64,000 bases of DNA. It comes from Flavobacterium sp. HBTb2-11-1. GTDB taxonomy: Bacteria; Bacteroidota; Bacteroidia; Flavobacteriales; Flavobacteriaceae. Numbering within the stretch: position 1 is the stretch's first letter; each line of letters starts with the position of its first letter. The stretch covers positions 310,001 through 374,000 of the forward strand of contig NZ_WUMO01000001.1 of the NCBI RefSeq assembly GCF_009826975.1, given 5' to 3'. Below the pieces are notes generated by a model. The model had not been told where the DNA came from, did no database searches, and saw only the letters and a program-made list of their open reading frames with translations. A program made the position numbers and the translations under genes. This document shows, one piece after another, positions 9,485 through 18,860 of the stretch.

Positions 9485-9521
9485 TCCAAATTCCAAGCAG
9501 AAGATGCTTTTGGAATTTGGA
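9485..9521. terminator. Bidirectional hairpin between convergent genes
   Basis: TCCAAATTCCAA and TTGGAATTTGGA pair over 12 bp, with AAGC/GCTT extending the stem inward. A-rich and T-rich flanks lie outside. It separates the SUKH gene from the ferredoxin gene on the other strand. Confidence 0.65.
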
Positions 9522-9547
9522 ATTTATAGTATTGTAAATTTGTTTTT

Positions 9548-9865
9548 TTAGTATTCCGGTGCCAATTCTAACTCCAATCCCTCTAAATCTTCAGTAATTG
9601 GAATCTGACAGCCTAAACGGCTATTAGACTTCACATAAAATGCTTCTGAAAGCATGGCTTCTTCATCGTCACCCATTTCTGGTAATGCAACGTCATTTAG
9701 AACATAACACTGGCAAGAAGCGCACATGGCCATTCCTCCGCAGGTTCCTTCAACAGGAAGTTCGTATGCTTTGCATAACTCCATTATATTCATTGCCATA
9801 TCGGTTGGAGCTTGTAGCTCATGCACAACTCCTTCTCGATCTTTAATCTTTATTAATACATCCAT
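9548..9865 (-). CDS. 2Fe-2S ferredoxin, adrenodoxin type
   Basis: The 105-residue protein carries the plant/adrenodoxin-type cluster ligands at C42, C48, C51 and C86 (TCGGMAMCASC ... LGCQI). An additional C53 is probably not a ligand. The acidic C-terminus (LELELAPEY) suits docking to redox partners. It should pass electrons to cytoplasmic redox or Fe-S assembly enzymes; the partner cannot be told from the sequence. A NifU-like protein and an Mrp ATPase lie slightly upstream on the same strand. Confidence 0.92.
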   Translation of the reverse strand: MDVLIKIKDREGVVHELQAPTDMAMNIMELCKAYELPVEGTCGGMAMCASCQCYVLNDVALPEMGDDEEAMLSEAFYVKSNSRLGCQIPITEDLEGLELELAPEY

Positions 9866-9923
9866 TTTTGTTATTGGAATTTTACTGGAGAACTTGAAAA
9901 CGTGTCCAAATTCTTTATTAATT

Positions 9924-10403
9924 TTAACTTTTCTCTTTTAAGCTAAAAGCATATTCCTTTTGATTACCGTCTTTAAGGCGCATTTTTACACCAATAATAT
10001 TACCTCCTTTTTCCAATATTGTCACTAAAGAGATAACTGAATAATAATCCTTGTCAGACTGGAAAATTAGGGCTCCTTCATAAGTAGAGTTCAAAATTCC
10101 TTGTTTGTCTGTTTGCGCACTAATTTTTCGCGGATGCGAAAAATCAGCAGAACTATAGGTTGCTTTATTTGTAAATTTTGCTTTTCCCCCACAAAGATCA
10201 TATAAGAAATCATAATTGCCAATTCTTAAAGCGCCTTCTTCAGTCTTTCCATTCGTAGAAAAAATAATTTGTCCCGAATATTGGAAATCTGACCATTCTT
10301 CAGATTCATTTACCCAAGCTTTATCAGCAAAAAGTGTTTGGCCCTGTTGTGCATTTACTGCGCTTATAAAAAATAATAAAAAAAGAGCGTAAAAGTTTCT
10401 CAT
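9924..10403 (-). CDS. Secreted protein of unknown function
   Basis: The 159-residue product has a signal peptide (MRNFYALFLLFFISAVNAQQ) and a mostly beta-type mature part with no recognised motif. The segment KYEYAFSLKEKS-like tail and evenly spaced hydrophobics suggest one compact periplasmic domain. It has only two mature aromatic-rich strands around YDFLYDLCGG, with a single cysteine, so no disulfide is possible within one chain. It lies between the ferredoxin and NifU-like genes on the same strand but has its own upstream gap. No function is proposed. Confidence 0.7.
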   Translation of the reverse strand: MRNFYALFLLFFISAVNAQQGQTLFADKAWVNESEEWSDFQYSGQIIFSTNGKTEEGALRIGNYDFLYDLCGGKAKFTNKATYSSADFSHPRKISAQTDKQGILNSTYEGALIFQSDKDYYSVISLVTILEKGGNIIGVKMRLKDGNQKEYAFSLKEKS

Positions 10404-10619
10404 AGTTTAAGATTTAAAGGGTTAATGTTGACAAATTTAAGTTAAAAATGTAACAATTCCTTAACTGAAACTCTTAAATCTTTGCGTTGTTTTTTATGAA
10501 TGTGGCAAAAAATGTCTCTTTTTTAGTGATATATTATCATTTTATTAATCAAATAATAAATCACTTATTATTCTTGTTAAACTTTAAGGGTTCAATTCTC
10601 AAAAAAGACAATACTTTTG

Positions 10620-10859
10620 TTACATTACATTTACCACAGTTTCGATCTGCGGAGCATATTTTTTTATAGTAGTTTCAACACCTGCTTTCAGTGTCATTTG
10701 ATTAACGCTGCAGCTAATGCAAGCTCCTTCCAAACGAACTTTTACATGTTTGTCATCTTCGATAGAGATTAATGAAATATCTCCACCGTCAGATTTTAAG
10801 AATGGTCTTATCTCATCTAAGGCCAATAAAACATTGCTTGTTATTTCTTCTGTTGTCAT
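10620..10859 (-). CDS. NifU C-terminal domain protein (Fe-S scaffold)
   Basis: The 79-residue protein is a stand-alone Nfu domain with the cluster-binding C47-x-x-C50 motif (GACISCSVNQMTLK). DGGDISL precedes it, as in NfuA and the NifU C-terminus. It would carry a 4Fe-4S or 2Fe-2S cluster to client proteins in the cytoplasm. It lies 81 bp downstream of mrp on the same strand, and Mrp ATPases are also Fe-S carriers. The pair therefore probably works in one maturation pathway. Confidence 0.92.
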   Translation of the reverse strand: MTTEEITSNVLLALDEIRPFLKSDGGDISLISIEDDKHVKVRLEGACISCSVNQMTLKAGVETTIKKYAPQIETVVNVM

Positions 10860-10874
10860 AATACTAATGTGTCA

Positions 10875-10933
10875 ATTAGATAATGTGATAATTATAATTT
10901 TAAAGAATTTTCTAATTATCACATTATCTCAAT
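10875..10933. repeat. Inverted repeat between mrp and the NifU-like gene
   Basis: The left arm (10875-10894) and right arm (10913-10933) share a 17-bp perfect match, ATAATGTGATAATTA being the core, around an 18-nt loop. It is AT-only apart from the GTG/CAC core, so it could slow or process the transcript joining the two genes. It lacks the GC-rich stem and T-run of a normal terminator. Confidence 0.6.
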
Positions 10934-10940
10934 TATCTAA

Positions 10941-12068
10941 TTATTTTTTAACTGCCGAACAGCCTGCCATTGTTGTAATTTTGATTGCTTCTGTTGCAGG
11001 CAAACTTTCGTTTCTGTTTACTGTTTCTTGCACAACATTTCTAGTAATTCCTTCAAAAACTTTTTCTATTGGAGATGCTGTTTGCAATGCTGCTGGACGA
11101 CCGTAATCTCCTGCTTCACGAATAGATTGTACAATTGGAACTTCTCCTAAAAATGGAACCCCTAAATCTTCAGCAAGGTTTTTAGCGCCTTCTTGTCCAA
11201 AAATGTAGTATTTGTTTTCTGGCAATTCTTCTGGTGTAAAATATGCCATGTTTTCAATAATTCCTAAAACAGGAACATTGATATTGTCTTGCATAAACAT
11301 CGCCACCCCTTTTTTAGCATCTGCAAGTGCCACCGCTTGCGGAGTACTTACTACAACAGCTCCAGTAATTGGAAGCGATTGCATGATAGAAAGGTGGATA
11401 TCTCCAGTTCCAGGAGGCAAATCAAGAAGCATGAAATCTAACTCTCCCCAATCTGCATCAAAAATCATTTGGTTTAATGCCTTTGCAGCCATTGGCCCTC
11501 TCCAGATTACGGCTTGGCTTGGCGCAGTAAAAAATCCGATAGAAAGCATTTTGATTTCGTAGCTTTCAATTGGTTTCATTTTAGACTTTCCGTCAACTGT
11601 TACAGAAATTGGTTTTTCATTCTCAACGTCAAACATAATTGGCATTGATGGTCCGTAGATATCGGCATCCAAAACACCAACTTTAAAACCCATTTTTGCA
11701 AGCGTAACAGCCAAATTTGCAGTTACGGTAGATTTTCCTACTCCTCCTTTTCCAGAAGCCACTGCAATAATATTTTTGATTCCAGGGATAGCACGGCCTT
11801 TAATTTCCGGTTTCTCTGGAGCCTCTACTTTAATGTTTACTTTTACTTTTGCATCAGGAGATATTAAATCATGAATTGTTTTTCTAATATCATCTTCAGC
11901 TCTTTTTTTGATGTGCATAGCAGGTGTATGCAATACAAGGTCTACAACAGCTTCGTCTCCAAATGTAATTACATTGGTTACGGCACCGCTTTCAACCATA
12001 TTTTTTCCTTCTCCAGCAATAGTGATGGTCTCTAAAGCTTTTAGAATTTCTTTTCTATCTAGTTTCAT
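10941..12068 (-). CDS. mrp: Mrp/NBP35-type P-loop ATPase, Fe-S carrier
   Basis: The 375-residue protein has an N-terminal MIP18/DUF59 domain (about 1-80) and then a deviant Walker A GKGGVGKS at 106-113. It also has DADIYGPSMP, LLDLPPGTGD and PQAVALADAKKG. Family members load Fe-S clusters onto apoproteins. The central CxxC cluster motif found after ENM in many homologues is absent here (ENMAYFTPEELPENKYY), and only one cysteine remains near the C-terminus (AGCSAVKK). This variant is familiar from Bacteroidota but makes the cluster-binding mode unclear. Confidence 0.93.
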   Translation of the reverse strand: MKLDRKEILKALETITIAGEGKNMVESGAVTNVITFGDEAVVDLVLHTPAMHIKKRAEDDIRKTIHDLISPDAKVKVNIKVEAPEKPEIKGRAIPGIKNIIAVASGKGGVGKSTVTANLAVTLAKMGFKVGVLDADIYGPSMPIMFDVENEKPISVTVDGKSKMKPIESYEIKMLSIGFFTAPSQAVIWRGPMAAKALNQMIFDADWGELDFMLLDLPPGTGDIHLSIMQSLPITGAVVVSTPQAVALADAKKGVAMFMQDNINVPVLGIIENMAYFTPEELPENKYYIFGQEGAKNLAEDLGVPFLGEVPIVQSIREAGDYGRPAALQTASPIEKVFEGITRNVVQETVNRNESLPATEAIKITTMAGCSAVKK

Positions 12069-12474
12069 TGTAATGGGCTATTTTTTTATTCTCCAAAATC
12101 AATCTATAAGATTATATTTATTTAAACTGATTTCAGGGTGCAAAGATAACAGATTAAGTTCGGAAATTAAGTGTTTTTGAATTGTAATTATTGATATTGA
12201 GATTATTCAAAATTATTCAAAAGTAATTTTTATAAAAAATGATAAAACTGATTTGAAGCATTTGAGGAAAACTTTTTCGATTTAAATGAATATTTTTATA
12301 TAAGTTTTTCTTCCAATTAAATAAAATTCTCACAAAACTTCGTTATATTTGATAGCCCAAATCGATGATTATCAGATATGAAAAAAATATGTGAAAACTA
12401 AGGTTTTTGATTAGTTTATTGGGTTTTCGGTATTTTTTTTAAAGTTGTTTCTACCAATTTAAAACTTTAAAAAT
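12069..12474. other. Gene-free region with a probable mrp promoter
   Basis: About 400 bp of AT-rich DNA separate the divergent mrp and L,D-transpeptidase genes. On the minus strand TATCTTTG (12148-12141) is a good -7 element about 73 nt before mrp, though no TTG stands at the right distance. On the plus strand TATATTTG at 12344-12351 could serve the transpeptidase gene with a leader of about 120 nt. No further gene or RNA was seen. Confidence 0.5.
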
Positions 12475-14073
12475 ATGCGAAATTTTACTTTTTCTTTAAT
12501 TATTGTTACAGTCAGTTTTTTTGCATTTTCATTCAATTCATTTTCCAATGCCAAAAGCAAGGCTGATTTAACAAATCCAAGAGCTGTTTCTGTCATTACT
12601 CTCGACGCAGCTTCGATTAATGCCTTTTTTAAAAAATATCCTAAACTGAAAAAATATCAGAAAGATGTTGAGGGTATTTACAAAGCCAAAGATTATAAAT
12701 CTATTTGGTATGATGATAAAAGTATAACGGAATTTGGCTCATTATTATATCAGAAAGTAAATGTTCTGAAAGATCAGGGAATTGAAAATAAAATGCCCTA
12801 TAAAGAAGAAATTGATGAAGCTTTTAATGAAAGTTCTTCCAATAAGCCATCGCAGCTTGATACCGAATTACTGCTGACCAGTATGTATGTATTTTATGCC
12901 AGCAATGTGTATTCTGGAGTTGATCCTGCTACGTTGAAAAAAATAGGCTGGTATCTGCCTGCAAAATCTATTTCGTATACTCACATTCTAGATTCATTAA
13001 TGGTAGATTCCGATCGATTGGACAAAGATGATAATCTTTTATTTAGCCAATACTACAGATTGAAAGATGCGCTAAAAAAATACCGTAAAATAGAAACCGA
13101 TAATCTATGGCAGAAAATTACGATTGATAGTGCCACTTTTAAGAATTTAAGGCCAGATGATACCGCTATTGCCATAAAACAAATTAGAAATCGCTTATTT
13201 GTAGTAGGAGATTTAAAACAAGATTCTGGAAGTGATATTTATGATGAAGAATTGATGGCGGGAGTTTTAAATTATAAAAAGAGATACAATCTAAAAATAA
13301 ATTATGCCCTAACGAGAGATATTATCAATCAGATGAATGAGCCTATTAGCAAAAGAATCAGAACCATTATGCTGAATATGGAAAGATGCCGATGGATTCC
13401 GACCAAATTGGCCAAAGCTGAAGAGTATGTTATGGTGAATATTCCATCATTCAGACTGTTCTATGTTAAGGACGGAAAGTATGATCTGGTTTCTGATATT
13501 TTTGTTGGTAATAGATTAAGTGAGACGGTGATTTTTAGCGGCAATATGGATCGAATCGTTTTTAGTCCGTATTGGTACGTGCCTACGAGTATTATTCAAA
13601 ATGAATTAAAACTTCAGATTGCAAACGATAAAAATTATTTGGCGGAACATAATATGGAATGGAATGGAGGGAAAGTGCGACAAAAACCAGGACCAAAGAA
13701 TTCTCTTGGATTAGTAAAATTTATGTTCCCCAATCCGAACGATATTTACATGCATGACACGCCTGCAAAAAGTTTGTTCGAATTTGAAAAACGCACTTTT
13801 AGCCATGGCTGTATAAATGTTAAAGAAGCCAAACAGCTCGCACTGCATATTCTAAAAGACGATCCAGACTGGCCGGTCGACAAAATTGAAAGCGCTATGA
13901 GCGGAGAAAAAGAAACAACCTGTATGCTAAAACGTAAAATACCGGTTTACATTGGTTATTTTACCTGCTGGGTTCAGGACAATGGAGAAGTTAATTTTTT
14001 TCCGGATGTTTACGATCGCGATCAAAGTTTAGACAAGCTGATTTATAATGATGCTGTAACCATGAGGGATTAA
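12475..14073 (+). CDS. Murein L,D-transpeptidase (YcbB/LdtD-like)
   Basis: The 532-residue protein has an N-terminal signal segment (MRNFTFSLIIVTVSFFAFSF). A scaffold domain with repeated helices follows, then a YkuD catalytic domain from about residue 300 (YVMVNIPSFRLFYVKDG). The active-site motif is SHGCIN, with nucleophile C446; most relatives have SHGCIR. It forms 3-3 peptidoglycan cross-links or attaches proteins in the periplasm. MHDTPAKSLFEFEKR before the motif is the usual substrate-binding strand. A strong terminator follows. Confidence 0.92.
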   Translation: MRNFTFSLIIVTVSFFAFSFNSFSNAKSKADLTNPRAVSVITLDAASINAFFKKYPKLKKYQKDVEGIYKAKDYKSIWYDDKSITEFGSLLYQKVNVLKDQGIENKMPYKEEIDEAFNESSSNKPSQLDTELLLTSMYVFYASNVYSGVDPATLKKIGWYLPAKSISYTHILDSLMVDSDRLDKDDNLLFSQYYRLKDALKKYRKIETDNLWQKITIDSATFKNLRPDDTAIAIKQIRNRLFVVGDLKQDSGSDIYDEELMAGVLNYKKRYNLKINYALTRDIINQMNEPISKRIRTIMLNMERCRWIPTKLAKAEEYVMVNIPSFRLFYVKDGKYDLVSDIFVGNRLSETVIFSGNMDRIVFSPYWYVPTSIIQNELKLQIANDKNYLAEHNMEWNGGKVRQKPGPKNSLGLVKFMFPNPNDIYMHDTPAKSLFEFEKRTFSHGCINVKEAKQLALHILKDDPDWPVDKIESAMSGEKETTCMLKRKIPVYIGYFTCWVQDNGEVNFFPDVYDRDQSLDKLIYNDAVTMRD

Positions 14074-14080
14074 ACATAAA

Positions 14081-14117
14081 AGCCCGACGGATTTTACTGA
14101 AATCTGTCGGGCTTCTT
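14081..14117. terminator. Terminator between the L,D-transpeptidase and ABC permease genes
   Basis: AGCCCGAC and GTCGGGCT form the outer stem, extended by GATTT/AAATC. The two genes converge here, and the hairpin may serve both. Confidence 0.8.
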
Positions 14118-14137
14118 AAAAAAAATGGTCTACAAGC

Positions 14138-16564
14138 TTATTCGTATTTTAAATATTTTAAGACATCTATTTTGGTTACCTGAAACGCTTTTGTCAAAAC
14201 AATTACTAAAGTCAAAATCAAAAGAGAAATCAAGGCAATTGCAAAAGGCACTGTCGAAATTCCAATTCTAAAAGCGAAATCTTCAAGCCATTTCTGTAAT
14301 AATATATAAGCAGGAACAATTCCTATTCCAAATCCTATTAAACAGAAAACAATATATTGTTTCGATAATTCTTTTAAGAGTATATCTGTTTCGGCTCCTA
14401 ATGTTTTTCGAATGGCAATTTCTTTCAATCTTCTCTCCATCGAAAATGATGCCAAAGCAAACAATCCAAATATAGCAATTACAATTACGACCAAATTTAG
14501 GATGAAAAACAGATTTTTCTGCTTTACTTGCTCCGCGTAAGTCTTCGCAAATCCTTTGTTAACAAATTCGTAATCAAATGGATAGTCTGGATTGACATTC
14601 TTCTCCCAATATGATTTCAATTTTTCTAACGTTTCTGTTAAATTATTTGGAGAAACTTTTACAAGGACATGATTAAAATTGTTCCATTTTAAAGTTTTTA
14701 AGTTTATGAATACCATTGGAGGGACTTTGTCCTGAAGGCCAGTGATATTAAAATCTTTAACAACTCCTACAATTTTAAATTTTAAATTGCCTTTATCATT
14801 TCCCCATCCAGATGTTATAATAGTATTTATAGGATCTTTAATATTTAGGGTCTTTACTAAGGTTTCATTCATAAGCATGCTGCTTATAGTATCTGAAGCA
14901 TATTGAGGAGATAAATCACGCCCTTTTACAATCTTGATTTTCATCATGTCAAGGAAACCAAAATCCATTTCCACATTTCTTGGCTGTACAAAAATGCCGT
15001 TGTGCTTAAAGCCAGAACTAGAATTGGTGCTTCCTCCAAAAGATCCTGCAAAAACAGAAACATCTAAAACGCCAGGTATTTTTTTGATTTCTTGTTTGGT
15101 GGTTAAATATTGATCTGTTCGTTTAGATCTATCAAGATTGTTAAATGGAATAGAAATTACCTGATCTCCGCTGAAGCCTAAATCTTTAGCCATCATATAA
15201 TTAACCTGAGAATTGACAATTAATGCACCAATAATAAAGAATGCCGCAATGCCAAATTGAAAAATAAGCATTGAATTTCGAATCCAGATACCGCTTTTGC
15301 TTCTAGAAAAATTCCCTTTCAAAACTTTTAGAGTCTCAAAGTTTGAAATATAAATGGCAGGGAAAATACCCGCAAAAATGATTACTAATCCAAATATTAA
15401 AATAAGCTGCAGGTAGAATTCACTGCCATTTATAGTCAGTGTTTTATTTAGGAAGTTGTTGTAATAAGGCAATGATATTTCTACAATAGCCAAAGCAAAT
15501 AAAATGGCCAATGTTACGATTATAGCGGTTTCAAAAATAAACTGAGCAATAATCTGGTTTTTAGAAGCACCCACAATCTTGCGTACTCCCACTTCTTTGG
15601 CACGTTTTATTGCCGATGCTGTTGCTAAATTGATATAGTTTACCAATGAAAGAACTAAAATCAAAACAGATAAACCTAACATAATGTAAAGCAATTTTAA
15701 ATTGCCATAACCCTCAGGGAAATTTTTTCCTCCAGAACTTTTTGTTCCATGCAAACGAGATGTTTTTAGCTGATCTAAAATCACTTTAACCTCGCCATTT
15801 TCTTTAATATATTGTTCAACAGTTTGCCCGCTTTCTTTGGCATCTTTTACCGTTCTGTTTACATAAACTACATTCTGCATTTTCTTTAAAACAAGAGCAG
15901 GATCAACTCCATCTTTAATTTTGACCATTAAGCCATAATTAAAATTTCCCCAGCTGTTCAAATCTCCTTCTCTTTTTACACCGCTAAAAACGTAAGTTGG
16001 CTCAATAGATGAAGGTTTGATCAAGCGATAAACCGACTTAACCGTATAAATGTTATTGTTGTATGAAATAGATTTTCCAATAGGATCTTCATTCTTAAAA
16101 AGCAATTCGGCTTGTCCAGTAGAAACGGCTACACTGTTTTTTTCTTTGAGAATATTCTTTTTAGCGCCTTTTACAATTTCGAAAGGGAAAAAGTCAAAGA
16201 AATTTTCATCAGAAACCATGATGTTTTTAGCCAACAGTTTTTGATCTTTATATTTGATAATTTCTTCGTCATACCAGTTGTTCATTATGCATATTTCCTC
16301 AATTTCTGGTATGCTGGCTTTTGAAGTTTCTGCAAAAGGAATCGAATTGGAAGCCCAGATGTCTCCCGAGCCAATTTTGTTAAGAACCAAATAAGAGTTT
16401 TCTTTTTCTGGATTCCATTGATCGTAAGAGTGCTCGTTATTCCAGTACAGAATGGCGAAAATTACAGCAGCAATCCCAATACTTAATCCAAAAACATTTA
16501 AAAACGAAAACAGTTTGCTTTGTTTTAAATGATATATAAATATTTTAAACCAGTTAAAAATCAT
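14138..16564 (-). CDS. ABC transporter permease, MacB/FtsX type
   Basis: The 808-residue protein has a single N-terminal membrane helix (SFLNVFGLSIGIAAVIFAILYW) and a MacB-like periplasmic core domain. An FtsX bundle follows, with further core-plus-FtsX segments to the C-terminus (FALASFSMERRLKEIAIRKT). This duplicated layout is common in Bacteroidota, where one polypeptide replaces a dimer. With the ATPase at 16698-17405 and the fusion protein at 17502-18752 it forms a tripartite efflux pump. The substrate is unknown. A sigma-54 promoter lies before the operon. Confidence 0.92.
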   Translation of the reverse strand: MIFNWFKIFIYHLKQSKLFSFLNVFGLSIGIAAVIFAILYWNNEHSYDQWNPEKENSYLVLNKIGSGDIWASNSIPFAETSKASIPEIEEICIMNNWYDEEIIKYKDQKLLAKNIMVSDENFFDFFPFEIVKGAKKNILKEKNSVAVSTGQAELLFKNEDPIGKSISYNNNIYTVKSVYRLIKPSSIEPTYVFSGVKREGDLNSWGNFNYGLMVKIKDGVDPALVLKKMQNVVYVNRTVKDAKESGQTVEQYIKENGEVKVILDQLKTSRLHGTKSSGGKNFPEGYGNLKLLYIMLGLSVLILVLSLVNYINLATASAIKRAKEVGVRKIVGASKNQIIAQFIFETAIIVTLAILFALAIVEISLPYYNNFLNKTLTINGSEFYLQLILIFGLVIIFAGIFPAIYISNFETLKVLKGNFSRSKSGIWIRNSMLIFQFGIAAFFIIGALIVNSQVNYMMAKDLGFSGDQVISIPFNNLDRSKRTDQYLTTKQEIKKIPGVLDVSVFAGSFGGSTNSSSGFKHNGIFVQPRNVEMDFGFLDMMKIKIVKGRDLSPQYASDTISSMLMNETLVKTLNIKDPINTIITSGWGNDKGNLKFKIVGVVKDFNITGLQDKVPPMVFINLKTLKWNNFNHVLVKVSPNNLTETLEKLKSYWEKNVNPDYPFDYEFVNKGFAKTYAEQVKQKNLFFILNLVVIVIAIFGLFALASFSMERRLKEIAIRKTLGAETDILLKELSKQYIVFCLIGFGIGIVPAYILLQKWLEDFAFRIGISTVPFAIALISLLILTLVIVLTKAFQVTKIDVLKYLKYE

Positions 16565-16618
16565 TTTGATGTATATTTTTTATAGTTGATATGGCAGTTT
16601 TTTTGAAACCTTTCGGTC

Positions 16619-16690
16619 TTAAATCATGGTAAATATTTTGCACACTAATTCTACCAGAACTACGAGTGCAGTAACAATAATTTTAATCAT
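16619..16690 (-). CDS. Possible 23-residue membrane peptide between ABC genes
   Basis: A short frame starts 8 bases after the ATPase stop and reads MIKIIVTALVVLVELVCKIF TMI. It is almost wholly hydrophobic with one acidic residue, as in small transporter-associated peptides. Its position between the ATPase and permease genes of one operon makes translation plausible. There is no independent support, and chance is a real alternative in AT-rich DNA. Confidence 0.3.
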   Translation of the reverse strand: MIKIIVTALVVLVELVCKIFTMI

Positions 16691-16697
16691 CGTTTTG

Positions 16698-17405
16698 TTA
16701 TTTAGCGTCCATAAAAACATCAACATTTCGTTGATTTAATTTCTCAGAAAATATAACTCCGTCTTTCATATGAATGGTTCTCTGCGAAAAAGAAGCATCA
16801 TAATCAGAGTGGGTAACCATCAAAATAGTAGCGCCTTTAGCATGTAGATCGGTTAAAAGTTCCATTACCTCATTACCGTTTTTACTGTCTAAGTTTCCGG
16901 TCGGCTCATCGGCCAAAATAATTTTCGGATCATTTACCAAAGCTCTTGCAACGGCCACTCTCTGCTGCTGACCTCCAGAAAGCTGTTGCGGGAAATGCTT
17001 CAAACGATGAGAGATATTAAGTTTCTCAGCAATAGCTTCAATTTTCTGTTTTCTTTCAGAAGCTTTTACATTGTTATAAAGCAAAGGCAGTTCGATATTA
17101 TCGTAAACAGAAAGCTCATCGATTAGGTTGAAGTTTTGAAAAATGAAGCCAATGTTTTCTTTTCTCACCTGTGCTCTTCCTTTTTCTTTCAGACCGATCA
17201 TTTCTTGATCTAGTAATTTGTAGCTTCCGCCACTAGCGCCGTCAAGAAGACCAATTATGTTTAATAAAGTCGATTTTCCGCAGCCAGAAGGTCCCATGAT
17301 AGTTAAAAAATCGCCTTTTTTTATTTCTAAATTGATACCGCTCAAAGCAGCAGTTTCTATTTCTTCTGTTCTAAAAACTTTGGTTAAATTCTGAATTGTG
17401 ATCAT
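16698..17405 (-). CDS. ABC transporter ATP-binding protein, LolD/MacB family
   Basis: The 235-residue ATPase has Walker A GPSGCGKST, a Q-loop region NIGFIFQNFNLIDEL, signature LSGGQQQRVAVARAL, Walker B ILADEPTGNLD and the H-loop VTHSD. The LIDELSVYDNIELPLLY segment and short length place it with MacB/LolD ATPases, which move periplasmic or lipid substrates outward by mechanotransmission. It is the second gene of the efflux operon; 96 bp separate it from the fusion-protein gene. Confidence 0.96.
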   Translation of the reverse strand: MITIQNLTKVFRTEEIETAALSGINLEIKKGDFLTIMGPSGCGKSTLLNIIGLLDGASGGSYKLLDQEMIGLKEKGRAQVRKENIGFIFQNFNLIDELSVYDNIELPLLYNNVKASERKQKIEAIAEKLNISHRLKHFPQQLSGGQQQRVAVARALVNDPKIILADEPTGNLDSKNGNEVMELLTDLHAKGATILMVTHSDYDASFSQRTIHMKDGVIFSEKLNQRNVDVFMDAK

Positions 17406-17501
17406 AATTTTTTAAGGTTTTGAAATGTTATTAAATACGTTTTTTGATTGATGATTGATGTCTTTATAATTGTGAATTGTGAATTGTAAAACTGTGACTG
17501 C

Positions 17502-18752
17502 CTACTGTGACTGCGACTCAAGAGAAAGCTCTTCAATATCTTTATAATCGGTATAAGAAGAAGTAACTACAGATTCGCCCTCTTTTAAGCCTTCTAAAAC
17601 TTCATAAGAAGAAGGATTTTCGCGTCCTAATTTGATATTTCTTCTTACTGCTTTGTTTCCGGTTACTACAAAAATCCATTTTCCGGCTGCTTCCTGATTA
17701 AAAGCGCCTCTCGGAATAACTAAAGTTTTGTTCTTTTCAGATAAAATCAATTTTACGCCAAAGCTAAGTCCGTCCTGAAGCACAATATTTTCTTTCGATG
17801 CAAAAGCCAATTCTACGGTAAACCTTCCGCCTTTAACTTCGGGAATCACTTTAGTTACGATAACTTCAAGATTTTTGCCTTTAAATTCTACTTGTCCTTT
17901 TAATCCTTCTCTAAGTTTTTCCAAATAAAATTCGTCAACTTCTGCAGTCAATTTGTATCCTTTATTAGAGTCTATTTTTCCGATGCTTGCGCCTGCCTGA
18001 AAAGTTTTTCCTAAAACAGGTTCAAAAGAAGTCAGTCGACCCGTTTCTGGCGCTGTAATCAAAAAGTTCTTTTTGTTATTTCTAAGAATATCCAAACTCT
18101 TTTCCATAGTCTGGATCGAACGGTTTATTTGAGAAATCTGAACCTGATTGCTTTGTTTTTCTTTTTGAATGCTCTGCTGAATTGTTTTTTTGCGTTCTTC
18201 TTGAAAACGAAGGCTTTCTTTAAAGGTGTTCCAGTCATTTTTAGAAATTACATCCTTCTCGTACAGCTTTGCATTCATGTCGTACAATCTTTTGGCATCG
18301 TTGTAATCATGTTCAATTAAAACTAAATCTTTATTTAAGTTTAATTCCTGATTTCGGATGTTTAATTTCCCCGTATTCAAATTGTTGATTTGTTCAATAA
18401 TAGCAGTTTCCTGAGTCAGATAATTCAATTCTGTGTTCGGATTATACAAACGAGCCAGAGATTGCCCTTTGGTGACCATTGCGCCATTTTCTACAAAAAT
18501 CTCTTTTACAGAACCGCCTTCGGTAACGTTTACCAGCATCACATTCAAAGGTTCTACTTTTGCCTGAAAAACGACAAAATCTTCAAAAAAAGCTTTTTCC
18601 GCTTTTTGAATTACCAATTCGTCTGCTTTTACATTTAAAGTTCTTTTGGTGTTAAAAGCGAAAACCGAGATGGTAAGCAAAACTAAAAAAACAGCAATTG
18701 CTATTGCGAGATATCTAAATTTTTTATTTTTACGAGGAATTATCGTGTCCAT
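17502..18752 (-). CDS. HlyD/MacA-type periplasmic adaptor (membrane fusion protein)
   Basis: The 416-residue protein has one N-terminal membrane helix (about 13-30) and a lipoyl-like half-motif (GGSVKEIFVENGAMVTKGQ). A long coiled-coil hairpin follows (about 105-215), then the second lipoyl half and beta-barrel domains (GRLTSFEPVLGKTFQAG ... VVTSSYTDY). It should bridge the inner-membrane ABC pump to a TolC-like channel. No channel gene is present in this operon. It is the first gene, 17 nt or so downstream of the predicted sigma-54 start site, and divergent from the NtrC-like regulator. Confidence 0.93.
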   Translation of the reverse strand: MDTIIPRKNKKFRYLAIAIAVFLVLLTISVFAFNTKRTLNVKADELVIQKAEKAFFEDFVVFQAKVEPLNVMLVNVTEGGSVKEIFVENGAMVTKGQSLARLYNPNTELNYLTQETAIIEQINNLNTGKLNIRNQELNLNKDLVLIEHDYNDAKRLYDMNAKLYEKDVISKNDWNTFKESLRFQEERKKTIQQSIQKEKQSNQVQISQINRSIQTMEKSLDILRNNKKNFLITAPETGRLTSFEPVLGKTFQAGASIGKIDSNKGYKLTAEVDEFYLEKLREGLKGQVEFKGKNLEVIVTKVIPEVKGGRFTVELAFASKENIVLQDGLSFGVKLILSEKNKTLVIPRGAFNQEAAGKWIFVVTGNKAVRRNIKLGRENPSSYEVLEGLKEGESVVTSSYTDYKDIEELSLESQSQ

Positions 18753-18780
18753 TTTTTAAATATTTTACTGATAATCAATA

Positions 18781-18796
18781 GGTAAATACTGTGCCA
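18781..18796 (-). promoter_or_regulatory. Candidate sigma-54 (-24/-12) promoter of the efflux operon
   Basis: Read on the minus strand the site is TGGCAC-AGTAT-TTACC, against the consensus TGGCAC-N5-TTGCA. The -24 box is perfect and the -12 box matches at the key T, T and C. Spacing from the GG to the C is normal. Transcription would begin near 18769, some 17 nt before the adaptor start codon. Confidence 0.65.
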
Positions 18797-18860
18797 TAAA
18801 ATTTATTATTTGTAAAGTGTTGATTTTAAAGAAACTTTAAAAAGCGCTTCAAAAAAGCAG

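Noticed and set aside
10487..10669. A short plus-strand frame before the NifU-like gene end
   Set aside because: It is AT-rich, runs into the real minus-strand gene and shows no protein-like pattern.
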